The notes: generated by a model from the sequence alone, not told the origin. A DNA stretch of 64,000 bases from Aliidongia dinghuensis (GCF_014643535.1 NZ_BMJQ01000019.1:62001-126000), one strand, 5' to 3'; numbered from the stretch's first letter, positions 45,753 through 53,667 are shown. Translations and numbers: made by a program.

Positions 45753-45801
45753 GCGTTGACCAAATCAACCAAGGCGTTGACTGGAGCGGCTCATGCGTTG
45801 A
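45753..45801. promoter_or_regulatory. Three GCGTTGA repeats at exact 21-bp spacing between ATPase and transposase
   Basis: GCGTTGA occurs at 45753-45759, 45774-45780 and 45795-45801, each 21 bp (two helical turns) apart on the same DNA face. The first two are extended to AGGCGTTGAC. The first also forms GTTGA-N5-TCAAC with the following bases. The position, in the divergent spacer between the two starts, suggests an operator or assembly site for the ATPase or transposase. Confidence 0.6.
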
Positions 45802-45845
45802 GTAGATGATTGATGCTAAGCATAAAAGTTCATATTATAATGGGC

Positions 45846-46727
45846 ATGAACAAGCTCTCTCTCGCCAAGCGCACCCAAATCCTTGCCATGCTGTGCGAAG
45901 GCTCGTCCATGCGGTCGATCTCCCGCGTGGTGGACGTGTCCATCAACACGGCGAGCAAGATCCTCGTGGAAGCTGGCGAGGCATGCTTGCCGCTGCATGA
46001 CGAGACGGTGCGCGACGTGAAGGCGAGCCGCATGCAGTGCGATGAGATCTGGTCGTTCTGCTACGCCAAGGAGCGGACCCTGCCGACCGCCAAGGCCGCG
46101 ACCGATGGCGCGGGAGACGTGTGGACTTGGACCGCGCTTGATGCCGATACCAAGTTGATCGTCTCGTACTTCGTCGGGGATCGCTCGGGGCAGTCGGCCA
46201 TCGCGCTCATGGACGATCTTTGCGGCCGTCTACGCAATCGCGTCCAACTCACCACGGACGGCCACCGGGCCTATTTGGAAGCGGTCGAGGGCGCGTTCGG
46301 TGGCGACGTGGACTACGCCCAGCTTGTGAAGCTGTACGGCGAGGTCCCGCAGTCGTTCAAGGGCCGCTATAGCCCCGCCGAATGCTTGGGTGCGAAGAAG
46401 CATCGGGTGGAAGGCGAGCCGGATCTGGCGCACGTCTCTACCAGCTATGTCGAGCGCCAGAACCTCACCATGCGGATGTCGATGCGCCGGTTCACGCGGC
46501 TGACCAATGCGTTCTCGAAGAAGCTCGACAACCATATTCACGCGCTAGCGCTCTACTTCGCCTTCTACAACTTCTGCCGCATCCACAAGTCGCTGCGGGT
46601 GTCGCCCGCGATGGCGGCCGGTGTCAGCGATCGGCTATGGTCGATGGAAGATATCGTTGCGCTGATCGATGCGCGGGCCGAGCCCGTGAAGAGGCCGAGG
46701 ACTTACCGGAAGGAGGCAATGAAATGA
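45846..46727 (+). CDS. IS1-family DDE transposase
   Basis: The 293-residue protein has an N-terminal helix-turn-helix (LAKRTQILAMLCEGSSMRSISRVVDVSINTASKIL). The catalytic triad is D66 in MQCDEIWSF, D138 in TTDGHRAY and E203 in YVERQNLTMRM, followed by the IS1-type RFTRLTNAFSKKLDNH. It would cut and join the ends defined by the flanking inverted repeats. The start MNKLSL at 45846 fits family N-termini; ATGs at 45810 and 45840 are in frame. The gene appears intact in a single frame, unlike classical IS1, which needs a frameshift. Confidence 0.92.
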   Translation: MNKLSLAKRTQILAMLCEGSSMRSISRVVDVSINTASKILVEAGEACLPLHDETVRDVKASRMQCDEIWSFCYAKERTLPTAKAATDGAGDVWTWTALDADTKLIVSYFVGDRSGQSAIALMDDLCGRLRNRVQLTTDGHRAYLEAVEGAFGGDVDYAQLVKLYGEVPQSFKGRYSPAECLGAKKHRVEGEPDLAHVSTSYVERQNLTMRMSMRRFTRLTNAFSKKLDNHIHALALYFAFYNFCRIHKSLRVSPAMAAGVSDRLWSMEDIVALIDARAEPVKRPRTYRKEAMK

Positions 46728-46936
46728 GACGCCTGATCGGAGCCTCGTTGCTTTTCATCGGCATTGTCCCGATTAGCGCCCTGCTCTTGCTGTATTTCCT
46801 CTGGGCGCGGCACATGTACACTGTTGGCATTTCTCCAGACACACGAACCGAATTGATCCTGATGGCCGTTGCGGATCTCGCTTGCCTCGGATCTGGCACC
46901 TACCTCCTGGCCAGCTCTCGAAAAATTTCAAACTGA
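46724..46936 (+). CDS. Small membrane protein overlapping the transposase end (70 aa)
   Basis: The 70-residue product has two hydrophobic helices (LLFIGIVPISALLLLYFLW and ELILMAVADLACLGSGTYLLA). ATG 46724 overlaps the transposase stop (ATGA) with GGAGG upstream at 46711-46715, so translation is coupled. Its stop lies within the right inverted repeat. I do not recognise a family. It could be a real passenger or a fortuitous frame; the good ribosome-binding site and membrane pattern favour a real gene. Confidence 0.6.
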   Translation: MRRLIGASLLFIGIVPISALLLLYFLWARHMYTVGISPDTRTELILMAVADLACLGSGTYLLASSRKISN

Positions 46937-46945
46937 GACACTACC
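46923..46945 (-). repeat. Right terminal inverted repeat
   Basis: This is the exact reverse complement of 43968-43990. It contains the stop of the small membrane gene (plus strand) and the present stop codon of nuoN (TAG, 46941-46943, minus strand). Confidence 0.93.
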
Positions 46946-48386
46946 GGCCAGCCGCCATCGCGGAGAGGTGTGCAAGCTTCAGAAACCACGCCGGAAACAG
47001 GCCGATGCCGATGGTGGCGGCGGCAGTGAGCGCGAGCGTGGCGCGGACCGCGGGCGTCAGCACCGGGTCGAACGCGCCGTCGGGTTCGCGCATGTAGATC
47101 ACCATGACGATGCGGATGTAGAAGTAGGCGGCGACGGCGCTCAGTAGCACCGCGATCACCGCCAGCGTGACGAACCCCCGTTCGACGAGTGCCACCAGCA
47201 CATAGAACTTGGCGAAGAAGCCGGCCGTCGGCGGGATGCCGGCCAGCGAGAACAGATAGAGCAGCATCAGGAGCGCCAGCGCGCGGTGCGACTTGGCGAA
47301 ACCTGCGTAGTCCTCGATGACCTCGCCCGAGAAATCGCCGTTCCGCATCATGATGACGATGCCAAAGATGCCGAGGTTCATGAACGTGTAGATCAGCAGG
47401 TAGAGCATCACGCCGGAGATGCCGTCCGCACTGCCGGCCACCACGCCGAACAAGGCGAACCCGGCATGGGCGATGCTGGAATAAGCCAAGAGGCGCTTGA
47501 AATTGTCCTGCACCAGCGCCACGAAACTGCCGAGCGCCATGGTCACCACAGCAATGACCGCGACGATCACCCAGGCGTGCGAAGCAGCCACCAGCGGGTT
47601 GAGAAACACCCGCAAGATCACCGCGAAGCCCGCCGCCTTGGGGCCCACCGACATGAACGCGGTGATCGTCGTCGGCGCGCCTTCGTAGACGTCCGGCACC
47701 CACATATGGAACGGCACCGCGCCGACCTTGAAGACCAGCCCTGCGACGATGAAGACCACCGCCAGCAGCAATCCGGGATCGAGCCGATCGCCGGTCGCCG
47801 CCGCCGCCATCCCGTCCAGCTGCGTCGTGCCGGTGAGCCCGTAGACCAACGAGGCGCCGTAAAGGAAGATCCCGGTCGAGACCGCGCCAAGGATCACATA
47901 TTTCAGCGCCGCCTCGTTCGACCGCCGTTCCCGCCGCAGGAAGCCGGTCAACACATAGGTGCAGAGCACCATCAGCTCGAGGCCGACATAGATCGAGATG
48001 AGATCGGTGGCCGAGGCCATGATCATCATTCCCGAAAGGGCGAACAGCAGCAGGACATAGTATTCGCTGCTCTCGATCTCTTCGATCTCGGCATATTTCC
48101 GCGAAAGAAGGAATGTCAGAACGGTGGTCAAGTAGAACAGCACCTTGAAGAAGACGGCGAAGCGGTCGGCGATGAACATGCCCGCGTAGGCTGGCCGCCC
48201 CTCGCCCGCCAGCATGAGTGTCGCCAAGGCGGCAATCAGCACGATCGCGACGGAACCGCAGACAAGGAGAGCTCCCTGCCCCTTGCGGACAAACTGTCCC
48301 AGGATCAGCAGGATACAGGCTCCGCCGACCACCACGATCTCCGGCAGGCTGGCGAGGATCGACTGGGACAGCGCAGCGGGGGTCAT
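46941..48386 (-). CDS. nuoN: NADH-quinone oxidoreductase subunit N, C-terminus altered by the IS insertion
   Basis: The 481-residue antiporter-like subunit shows the pump signatures: TM5 glutamate in YVGLELMVLCTYVL, TM7 lysine in LVFKVGAVPFHMWVPDVYEG, and the discontinuous-helix region. Its last bases and stop codon come from the inserted element (CGG TAG). Removing the element and one target copy restores a reading ...AAGR-LALQ-stop, so four residues were lost. This minor trim probably leaves function intact. ATG 48386 overlaps the nuoM stop. Confidence 0.94.
   Translation of the reverse strand: MTPAALSQSILASLPEIVVVGGACILLILGQFVRKGQGALLVCGSVAIVLIAALATLMLAGEGRPAYAGMFIADRFAVFFKVLFYLTTVLTFLLSRKYAEIEEIESSEYYVLLLFALSGMMIMASATDLISIYVGLELMVLCTYVLTGFLRRERRSNEAALKYVILGAVSTGIFLYGASLVYGLTGTTQLDGMAAAATGDRLDPGLLLAVVFIVAGLVFKVGAVPFHMWVPDVYEGAPTTITAFMSVGPKAAGFAVILRVFLNPLVAASHAWVIVAVIAVVTMALGSFVALVQDNFKRLLAYSSIAHAGFALFGVVAGSADGISGVMLYLLIYTFMNLGIFGIVIMMRNGDFSGEVIEDYAGFAKSHRALALLMLLYLFSLAGIPPTAGFFAKFYVLVALVERGFVTLAVIAVLLSAVAAYFYIRIVMVIYMREPDGAFDPVLTPAVRATLALTAAATIGIGLFPAWFLKLAHLSAMAAGR
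46946..46953. repeat. Target-site duplication, right copy
   Basis: GGCCAGCC, identical to 43960-43967, lies inside the 3' coding end of nuoN. Confidence 0.92.
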
Positions 48387-49858
48387 TGGCCGCGCCCCTC
48401 AGCATAGACCTGCGCCAGCAGATGCTTCACCGAGGCATCGATGATGCCGAGAAAGGGTTTCGGATAGAGCCCGACCCAGAGCACCAAGACGGCGAGCGGC
48501 AGGATCGCCGCCAGTTCGCGGGCATTCACGTCGCGGATCTTGAACCGCGCACTGACGCTCGCTGGACCGAGTGCCACTTTCCTATACATGCCAAGCAAAT
48601 AGGCGGCACCCAGCAATGCCCCCAGAACGGCGGCCGCGCCGACGGCCAGGTTGGCCGCAAACCCGCCCGTGAGCACCAGCAATTCGCCCACGAACGAATT
48701 CGTTCCCGGCAGCGCCATCGACGACAGGGTGAACAGCGCCAGAAACGTCGTATAGACCGGCGCCGCCTTCATCAGCCCGCCATAATCCGCAATGCTCCGG
48801 GTATGGGTCCGCTCGTAGATCAGGCCCACGAACAGGAACAAGGCGCCCGTGGTGACGCCATGATTGAACATCTGCAGGATGCCGCCCTCGAGCCCGCGGC
48901 GGTTCAGCGCGAAAATCCCCAGCGTCACCAAGCCCATGTGGCTGATGCTGGAATAGGCCACCAGCTTCTTCAGATCGTCCTGCGCCAGGGCCAGCAGCCC
49001 GCCATAGACGATCGCAAGCGCCGAAAGGGTCAGCATCAGCGTCGAATAGTGCGCCGATGCCGCCGGGAGCATCGGCAGCGAGAACCGCAGGAACCCGTAG
49101 GCGCCCATCTTCAGGAGCACGGCGGCGAGGATGATGCTGCCCGCGGTCGGTGCCTGCACATGAGCGTCCGGCAGCCAGGTGTGGACCGGGACCATCGGCA
49201 CCTTGACGGCGAAGGCGATCAGGAAGGCGAAGAACAGCCAGGACTGAACCCGGAACGGCAGATGCTGCTGGGTCAGGACGAGGATATCGAAGGTCCCGCC
49301 GTGCAAGTAGAGCACGATGATGCCGATGAGGAACAGGAGGCTGCCCACCAGCGTGTAGAGGAAGAACTTGAACGCCGCATAGACCCGGCCGTCGCCACCC
49401 CAGACGCCGATGATCACGTACATCGGGATCAGCATCGCCTCCCAGCAGACGTAGAACAGGAACAGGTTGAGCGCGCAGAACACGCCCAGCATCAGCGCCT
49501 GCATGGCCAGCAGACTGATCATGAATTCCTTCACCTTGCGATCGATCGCGACCCACGAGGCGAGCACGCAGATCCAGCCCAAGAGCCCGGTCAGGAACAC
49601 GAAAAGCGCGCTAATTCCATCGACGCCAAGCGCGTAAGTGATGCCGAGCGCGGGCACCCACGGACGCGCCTCGGTGAACTGCAACTCGTGGGTCGTGGTG
49701 TCAAAGCCGGCCAGCATCGCGAGGCAGAGAGCAAAGTCGAGGACGGTGACGCCAAGGGCCGTCCACCGCACCGCGTCGTCGCTGCGGAGAAGCATCAGGA
49801 CCGCTGCCCCGGCAGCGGGCAGGAACACGATGAGGCTGAGCAGAGGAAGCGACGCCAC
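48383..49858 (-). CDS. nuoM: NADH-quinone oxidoreductase subunit M
   Basis: The 491-residue proton-pumping subunit has the conserved glutamate near residue 140 (LFYVCWEAMLIPMY) and the TM7 lysine in FAVKVPMVPVHTWLPDAHVQAPTAGS. The later KKLVAYSSISHMG and FNHGVTTGALFLFVGLIYER are NuoM-typical. The apparent start is GTG 49858, a few bases after the upstream NuoL-like stop. It couples with NuoN through an ATGA overlap. Confidence 0.94.
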   Translation of the reverse strand: MASLPLLSLIVFLPAAGAAVLMLLRSDDAVRWTALGVTVLDFALCLAMLAGFDTTTHELQFTEARPWVPALGITYALGVDGISALFVFLTGLLGWICVLASWVAIDRKVKEFMISLLAMQALMLGVFCALNLFLFYVCWEAMLIPMYVIIGVWGGDGRVYAAFKFFLYTLVGSLLFLIGIIVLYLHGGTFDILVLTQQHLPFRVQSWLFFAFLIAFAVKVPMVPVHTWLPDAHVQAPTAGSIILAAVLLKMGAYGFLRFSLPMLPAASAHYSTLMLTLSALAIVYGGLLALAQDDLKKLVAYSSISHMGLVTLGIFALNRRGLEGGILQMFNHGVTTGALFLFVGLIYERTHTRSIADYGGLMKAAPVYTTFLALFTLSSMALPGTNSFVGELLVLTGGFAANLAVGAAAVLGALLGAAYLLGMYRKVALGPASVSARFKIRDVNARELAAILPLAVLVLWVGLYPKPFLGIIDASVKHLLAQVYAEGRGQ

Positions 49859-49862
49859 CCCC

Positions 49863-51623
49863 TTAACGCCACACCACGGCGAACACGGCGGTAGCCGCGA
49901 TCACACCCGCCATCATCGCCAGCGCGTAGTGGGTCACGACGCCGGTCTGGAGCTGCCGGAGCGCCCGGCCGCCGCGCAGGGTCGCACGGGCGACGCCGTT
50001 CACGACGGCATCCACACCGTTGAGATCGACCCACAGTCCGGCCCGCGCCGTCCGGTGCAGGAAGGGCAGCGCCGCCGTCTCGGACACGTCGCTCACCGCC
50101 TTCTCGTAGCTCGCAAGCGGCTTTTCGGCGAGCCACATGAACTGCCGCGCTCCCTTGCGGTAAAACCAGTCGGTGTCGATGCTGATCGTGTTCTCCGGAT
50201 CGAGCGACCTAAGGAACAGCACGAACCCCAAGGCGGTGAACATGAGCACGCCGAGGCTCTCGACGACATGGACGCCGGTGTAGGGTTCGAAGTCGACCGG
50301 ATAAGGCAGAAGCGCGTAAAGCCGCTGGGGGAACAGCCCGATCGCGATGCAGAGCGCCGCCGCCATGCCCATCGCGACCAGCATGTTGCGGGGCGGCTCC
50401 CGCGCCACGAGTCCCCTGTCCGTGCCGAAGAACATGTAGTACGGGAGCTTGAGCCCGGTGTGCAGGAACGTTCCCGACGATGCCATCGTCAGCGCCAGAA
50501 CCACGAGCGCGCGGTGATCCTGTGCGGCGGCCGCTATCACCATCGATTTCGTGACGAAGCCCGAGAAGAACGGAAATGCCGAGATCGCGAAGGCGCCGAC
50601 CATGTAGAGCGCCACAGTCCATGGCATGGTCCGGTAGAGCCCGCCGAGCTCGGTGAGCTTGCGCCGCCCGGTGACATGGATCACCGCCCCCGCCCCCATG
50701 AAGAGGAGCGCCTTGTAAAGGATGTGTGCGAAGGCATGGCTGGCCGCGCCGTTCACCGCCATCTCGGTGCCGATGCCGACGCCCGCCACCATGTAGCCGA
50801 CCTGGCTCACGATGTGATAGGCCAAAAGCCGCCGGCAATCGTTCTCCAGCACGGCGTAGACGACGCCGTAAAGCGCCATCACGGTCCCGAACCAGACCAG
50901 CAGCTCGGTCCCCGGAAAGGCCCGCGCCAGCACATAGACGGCGGTCTTGGTGGTGAAGGCGCTCATGAACACCGCCCCGGTGACGGTCGCCTCCGGATAG
51001 GCGTCGGTCAGCCAGGCGTTGAGTGGCGGCACGGCGGCGTTGAGCATGAACCCGGCAAGGATCAGGTAGCCGCCGACGCCGGCGCTCCCCTCGATCGGGC
51101 CGAAGAGCAGCGAACCGGTCGCGAGCCCGTGGAGGATGACCCCGCCGAGCAGGACGACGCCGCCGGTGACATGGACCATGAGATAGCGGAACCCGGCGCG
51201 GATCGCCTGCCTGCCGCGCTGGGCGAAGACCAGATAGGCAGAAGCGAACGCCATGCCTTCCCAGAACAGGTACAGGGTCAGGTAGTCGCCGGCGAACACC
51301 ACGCCGAGCGCGCAGCCGACATAGACGAACGCTGCCACATGCTGGCCGGCGTCCGTCAGGTGCAGCGCGTAGACCGTGCCGATCAGCGCCATGATGGTGA
51401 AGACGATGGCGAAAACGATGGCCAGCTTGTCGACCTTCGCAATCAGGATGTCCTGCCCGATGAACCGCGCAGCACCGTAGCTGCCCGGCTGCATGGTGAG
51501 CACGGCCAGGATCGTCAGTGCCGGGATCAGCAGCAGATAAGCCGTGCGGGCCGATCCCTTCAGGAAGGGGATCGGCAGGGCGCCAAGAATGAACAGCAGG
51601 GCGGGATGGATGAAGTCAGTCAT
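49863..51623 (-). CDS. nuoL: NuoL-like/MrpD-like antiporter subunit of complex I
   Basis: The 586-residue polytopic protein keeps the TM5 glutamate (residue 122, YLFWEGMAFASAYLVF). Its C-terminal extension ends VNGVARATLRGGRALRQLQTGVVTHYALAMM, as in the lateral helix and last TM of NuoL. However, the TM7 segment reads MLNAAVPPLNAWLTDAYPEA. Asn195 stands where the other pumps of this locus have Lys, Asn replaces the nearby His, and Thr replaces the Pro of WLPD. It fills the NuoL position by order and tail but differs in the proton path. The symbol is by position only. Confidence 0.82.
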   Translation of the reverse strand: MTDFIHPALLFILGALPIPFLKGSARTAYLLLIPALTILAVLTMQPGSYGAARFIGQDILIAKVDKLAIVFAIVFTIMALIGTVYALHLTDAGQHVAAFVYVGCALGVVFAGDYLTLYLFWEGMAFASAYLVFAQRGRQAIRAGFRYLMVHVTGGVVLLGGVILHGLATGSLLFGPIEGSAGVGGYLILAGFMLNAAVPPLNAWLTDAYPEATVTGAVFMSAFTTKTAVYVLARAFPGTELLVWFGTVMALYGVVYAVLENDCRRLLAYHIVSQVGYMVAGVGIGTEMAVNGAASHAFAHILYKALLFMGAGAVIHVTGRRKLTELGGLYRTMPWTVALYMVGAFAISAFPFFSGFVTKSMVIAAAAQDHRALVVLALTMASSGTFLHTGLKLPYYMFFGTDRGLVAREPPRNMLVAMGMAAALCIAIGLFPQRLYALLPYPVDFEPYTGVHVVESLGVLMFTALGFVLFLRSLDPENTISIDTDWFYRKGARQFMWLAEKPLASYEKAVSDVSETAALPFLHRTARAGLWVDLNGVDAVVNGVARATLRGGRALRQLQTGVVTHYALAMMAGVIAATAVFAVVWR

Positions 51624-51870
51624 AATAGTCCTCGCGCCGCATCAGGCCAGCCTGATGGCCGAGGAACTTGGACACGAAGATCAGCAGCACGCAGGAGCCG
51701 AAACCATAGACGGCCGACCAGCCCGGCAGGCGGTCCCACAAATATTCGGCGGGCTCGCGAAACACCAGAAAGTCTGCAATGACGATCAGAACGAGCGCCA
51801 GATAGAACAGCTGGCGCCGTCGCCTAGCATGTTTCCCTTCACCAAAGAAATAGACGACGCGTTTGATCAT
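51616..51870 (-). CDS. Small two-helix membrane protein within the nuo locus (84 aa)
   Basis: The 84-residue protein has two hydrophobic segments (LFYLALVLIVIADFLVF and YGFGSCVLLIFVSKFLG) and polar ends (GEGKHARRRRQ and MRREDYYD). Its start overlaps the preceding antiporter stop (ATGA), and its end overlaps the NuoL-like start by eight bases, so it is locked in the operon. No canonical Nuo subunit matches. It could be an accessory subunit joining the extra pump to the membrane arm. Confidence 0.82.
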   Translation of the reverse strand: MIKRVVYFFGEGKHARRRRQLFYLALVLIVIADFLVFREPAEYLWDRLPGWSAVYGFGSCVLLIFVSKFLGHQAGLMRREDYYD

Positions 51871-53348
51871 CTGATCACTCCGTACGCCAGAGTGAGGAAA
51901 TAGTCGGGAAAGACGCCCATCAACACCGACAGGATGGCGGTCGCGACCAACGGGATGGTCATCATCGGATTTTCCCGGACGGGCTTAGAGTTCTCGGGCG
52001 TAGAGTTCTCGGGCGTAGGGTTCTCGGAGGGCTGCGCCCCGAAAAAGGCGACATAGCTCACCGGCAGGAAATAGGCGGCGTTCAGGACTGAACTCACCAA
52101 GAGCACGATCGTGAACGCGGTCTCCCCGGCCTCGACCGAGCCCAGCGCCAGATACCACTTGCTGACGAAGCCCGCGGTCGGCGGCATTCCGATCATGCTG
52201 AGCGAGGCGACGAAGAACGCCCCCATCGTCCAGGGCAGCCTGCGGCCGATGCCGGCCATGTCGCCGATGTTCCGCTTGCCCGATGCGCAAAAGATCGACC
52301 CGGCGCAAAAAAACAGCGTGATCTTGGAGAAGGCGTGCGCCGCAATGTGGATGATCCCGCCGGCCATCGCGACCGGCGATGACAGAACCGCGCCAAGCAC
52401 GATGTAGGAGAGCTGGCTGACCGTCGAATAGGCGAGCCTCGCCTTCAGGTCGTCCCGTGTCAGCGCGTAGACGGACGCCATCAGGATCGTGAACGAGACC
52501 AGATAGGCCGTAGCAATGCCGAGCCCCAGTCCGTGCACCAGCCCGGTGCCGAAGACATGGAACACCACCCGCAGCACGCAGAACACGCCCATCTTGACCA
52601 CGGCCACCGCATGCAAGAGCGCGCTGACCGGTGTCGGCGCCACCATTGCGGCAGGGAGCCAGGCGTGCATCGGCATCACCGCGGCCTTGGCGAAGCCGAA
52701 GAGATAGCAGAAATAGACAACCGTCAGCAGCGCCGCCGGGGCATCGACCCGCGCCAGCAGGCCTCCCGCCACAAAGTCGAGCGAGCCCGCGAGCTGGTAG
52801 GTCAGCGCCAGCGCCGCGAGCAGCACGCTTTTCGACGCGCCCATCAGATAGACGAGGTACTTGCGGCTGCCCCTCCATCCCTCTTCGTCCTCGTGGTGGT
52901 AGACGAGCGGATATGTCACGAGGCTGAGCATCTCGTAGAAGATTACCAGCGTGAACAGATTGGCGGCGAAGGCGCCCCCGATGGCCGCCGCAATGCTGGT
53001 GGCGAAGCAGGCAAAGAACCGGGTCTGCGCGTGCTCCTTCAGATGCCGCATGTAGCCGATCGAATAGATCGCCGCCACGACCCACAGCAGCGACGAGACG
53101 GTGGCAAACACCATGCCGAGCGCATCGGCCCGAAACGCGAAATCGATCCCCGGCAGAATCTCGAACAGGCGCAAATCGACCGTCCCGCCGGCCAACACTG
53201 TGGGCGCCATCGAGGCGACAATTGCGAACGTGGCAAGAGCCGCCAACGGCGAGACCACATCGCGAAGCGTCTCGCGATGGTTCAGAAGCAGAACCGCGAC
53301 GGCCGCCAGACCAGCTACCGCGACAGCGAGCAGGGGCCGGATCGACAT
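51867..53348 (-). CDS. Extra MrpD-like proton/cation antiporter subunit in the nuo operon
   Basis: The 493-residue protein has the full antiporter-like signature: glutamate in LVIFYEMLSLVTYPLVYH (about residue 139), TM7 lysine in FGFAKAAVMPMHAWLPAAMVAPTPVSALLHA, and RLAYSTVSQLSYIVLGA. It resembles MrpD/MnhD or a second NuoM rather than canonical NuoL and lacks the long C-terminal helix. A short repeat (ENPTPENSTPENS) near the C-terminus comes from 15-bp tandem DNA repeats at 51987-52027. ATG 53348 is chosen over an in-frame TTG at 53360. It gives the locus four pump-like subunits instead of three. Confidence 0.85.
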   Translation of the reverse strand: MSIRPLLAVAVAGLAAVAVLLLNHRETLRDVVSPLAALATFAIVASMAPTVLAGGTVDLRLFEILPGIDFAFRADALGMVFATVSSLLWVVAAIYSIGYMRHLKEHAQTRFFACFATSIAAAIGGAFAANLFTLVIFYEMLSLVTYPLVYHHEDEEGWRGSRKYLVYLMGASKSVLLAALALTYQLAGSLDFVAGGLLARVDAPAALLTVVYFCYLFGFAKAAVMPMHAWLPAAMVAPTPVSALLHAVAVVKMGVFCVLRVVFHVFGTGLVHGLGLGIATAYLVSFTILMASVYALTRDDLKARLAYSTVSQLSYIVLGAVLSSPVAMAGGIIHIAAHAFSKITLFFCAGSIFCASGKRNIGDMAGIGRRLPWTMGAFFVASLSMIGMPPTAGFVSKWYLALGSVEAGETAFTIVLLVSSVLNAAYFLPVSYVAFFGAQPSENPTPENSTPENSKPVRENPMMTIPLVATAILSVLMGVFPDYFLTLAYGVIR

Positions 53349-53364
53349 CACCGGGTCCAATTCG

Positions 53365-53667
53365 CTATCCTTTCATCAGGGTCACGTCGTCGACCTTGAG
53401 GGTGGATTTGTTCCTCACGAGGGCGACCAGGATACCGAGGGCGATGGCAACTTCCGCCGCGGTGATCGCGATGACGAAGATCGCGAAGATCTGTCCGCGC
53501 AGGTCGTCGTAGTAACGCCCGAAAGCGATGAAATTGATGTTGACCGAGTTGAGCAGTAGCTCCAGCGACATCAGCACGACCAGGATGTTGCGCCTGAGCA
53601 GCACACCCGCCGCTCCGATCACGAATAGGACCGCTCCGAGCACGATCTGCCACCAGAGCGGTACCAT
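53365..53667 (-). CDS. nuoK: NADH-quinone oxidoreductase subunit K
   Basis: The 100-residue protein has three helices and the key membrane glutamates in NILVVLMSLELLLNSVNINFIAF and VIAITAAEVAIALGILV, matching NuoK. ATG 53667 overlaps the nuoJ stop (TGATG). It sits at the base of the pump array. Confidence 0.95.
   Translation of the reverse strand: MVPLWWQIVLGAVLFVIGAAGVLLRRNILVVLMSLELLLNSVNINFIAFGRYYDDLRGQIFAIFVIAITAAEVAIALGILVALVRNKSTLKVDDVTLMKG

Larger units (their letters stand above)
43968..46945 (+). mobile_element. IS1-family insertion sequence with passenger genes (2978 bp)
   Basis: The element is bounded by perfect 23-bp inverted repeats beginning GGTAGTGTCTCAGTTT and flanked by 8-bp direct repeats, so both ends and the insertion site are defined. 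It encodes one IS1-type DDE transposase (plus strand) and four more genes: two small plus-strand genes, a minus-strand AAA+ ATPase of much lower GC than the surroundings, and a small membrane protein overlapping the transposase end. Ordinary IS1 elements are much shorter and carry no cargo. Insertion occurred at the 3' end of nuoN, between nuoN and nuoA. Confidence 0.93.

Noticed and set aside
43968..46945. Composite transposon or Tn7-like element
   Set aside because: Only one transposase and one pair of inverted repeats are present, the transposase is IS1-type, and the duplication is 8 bp. No TnsA/B/D-like genes occur.
48218..51782. Plus-strand frames of 550-700 codons across the pump genes
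   Set aside because: Antisense shadows of nuoM and the NuoL-like gene; composition is His/Arg/Glu-rich without motifs.
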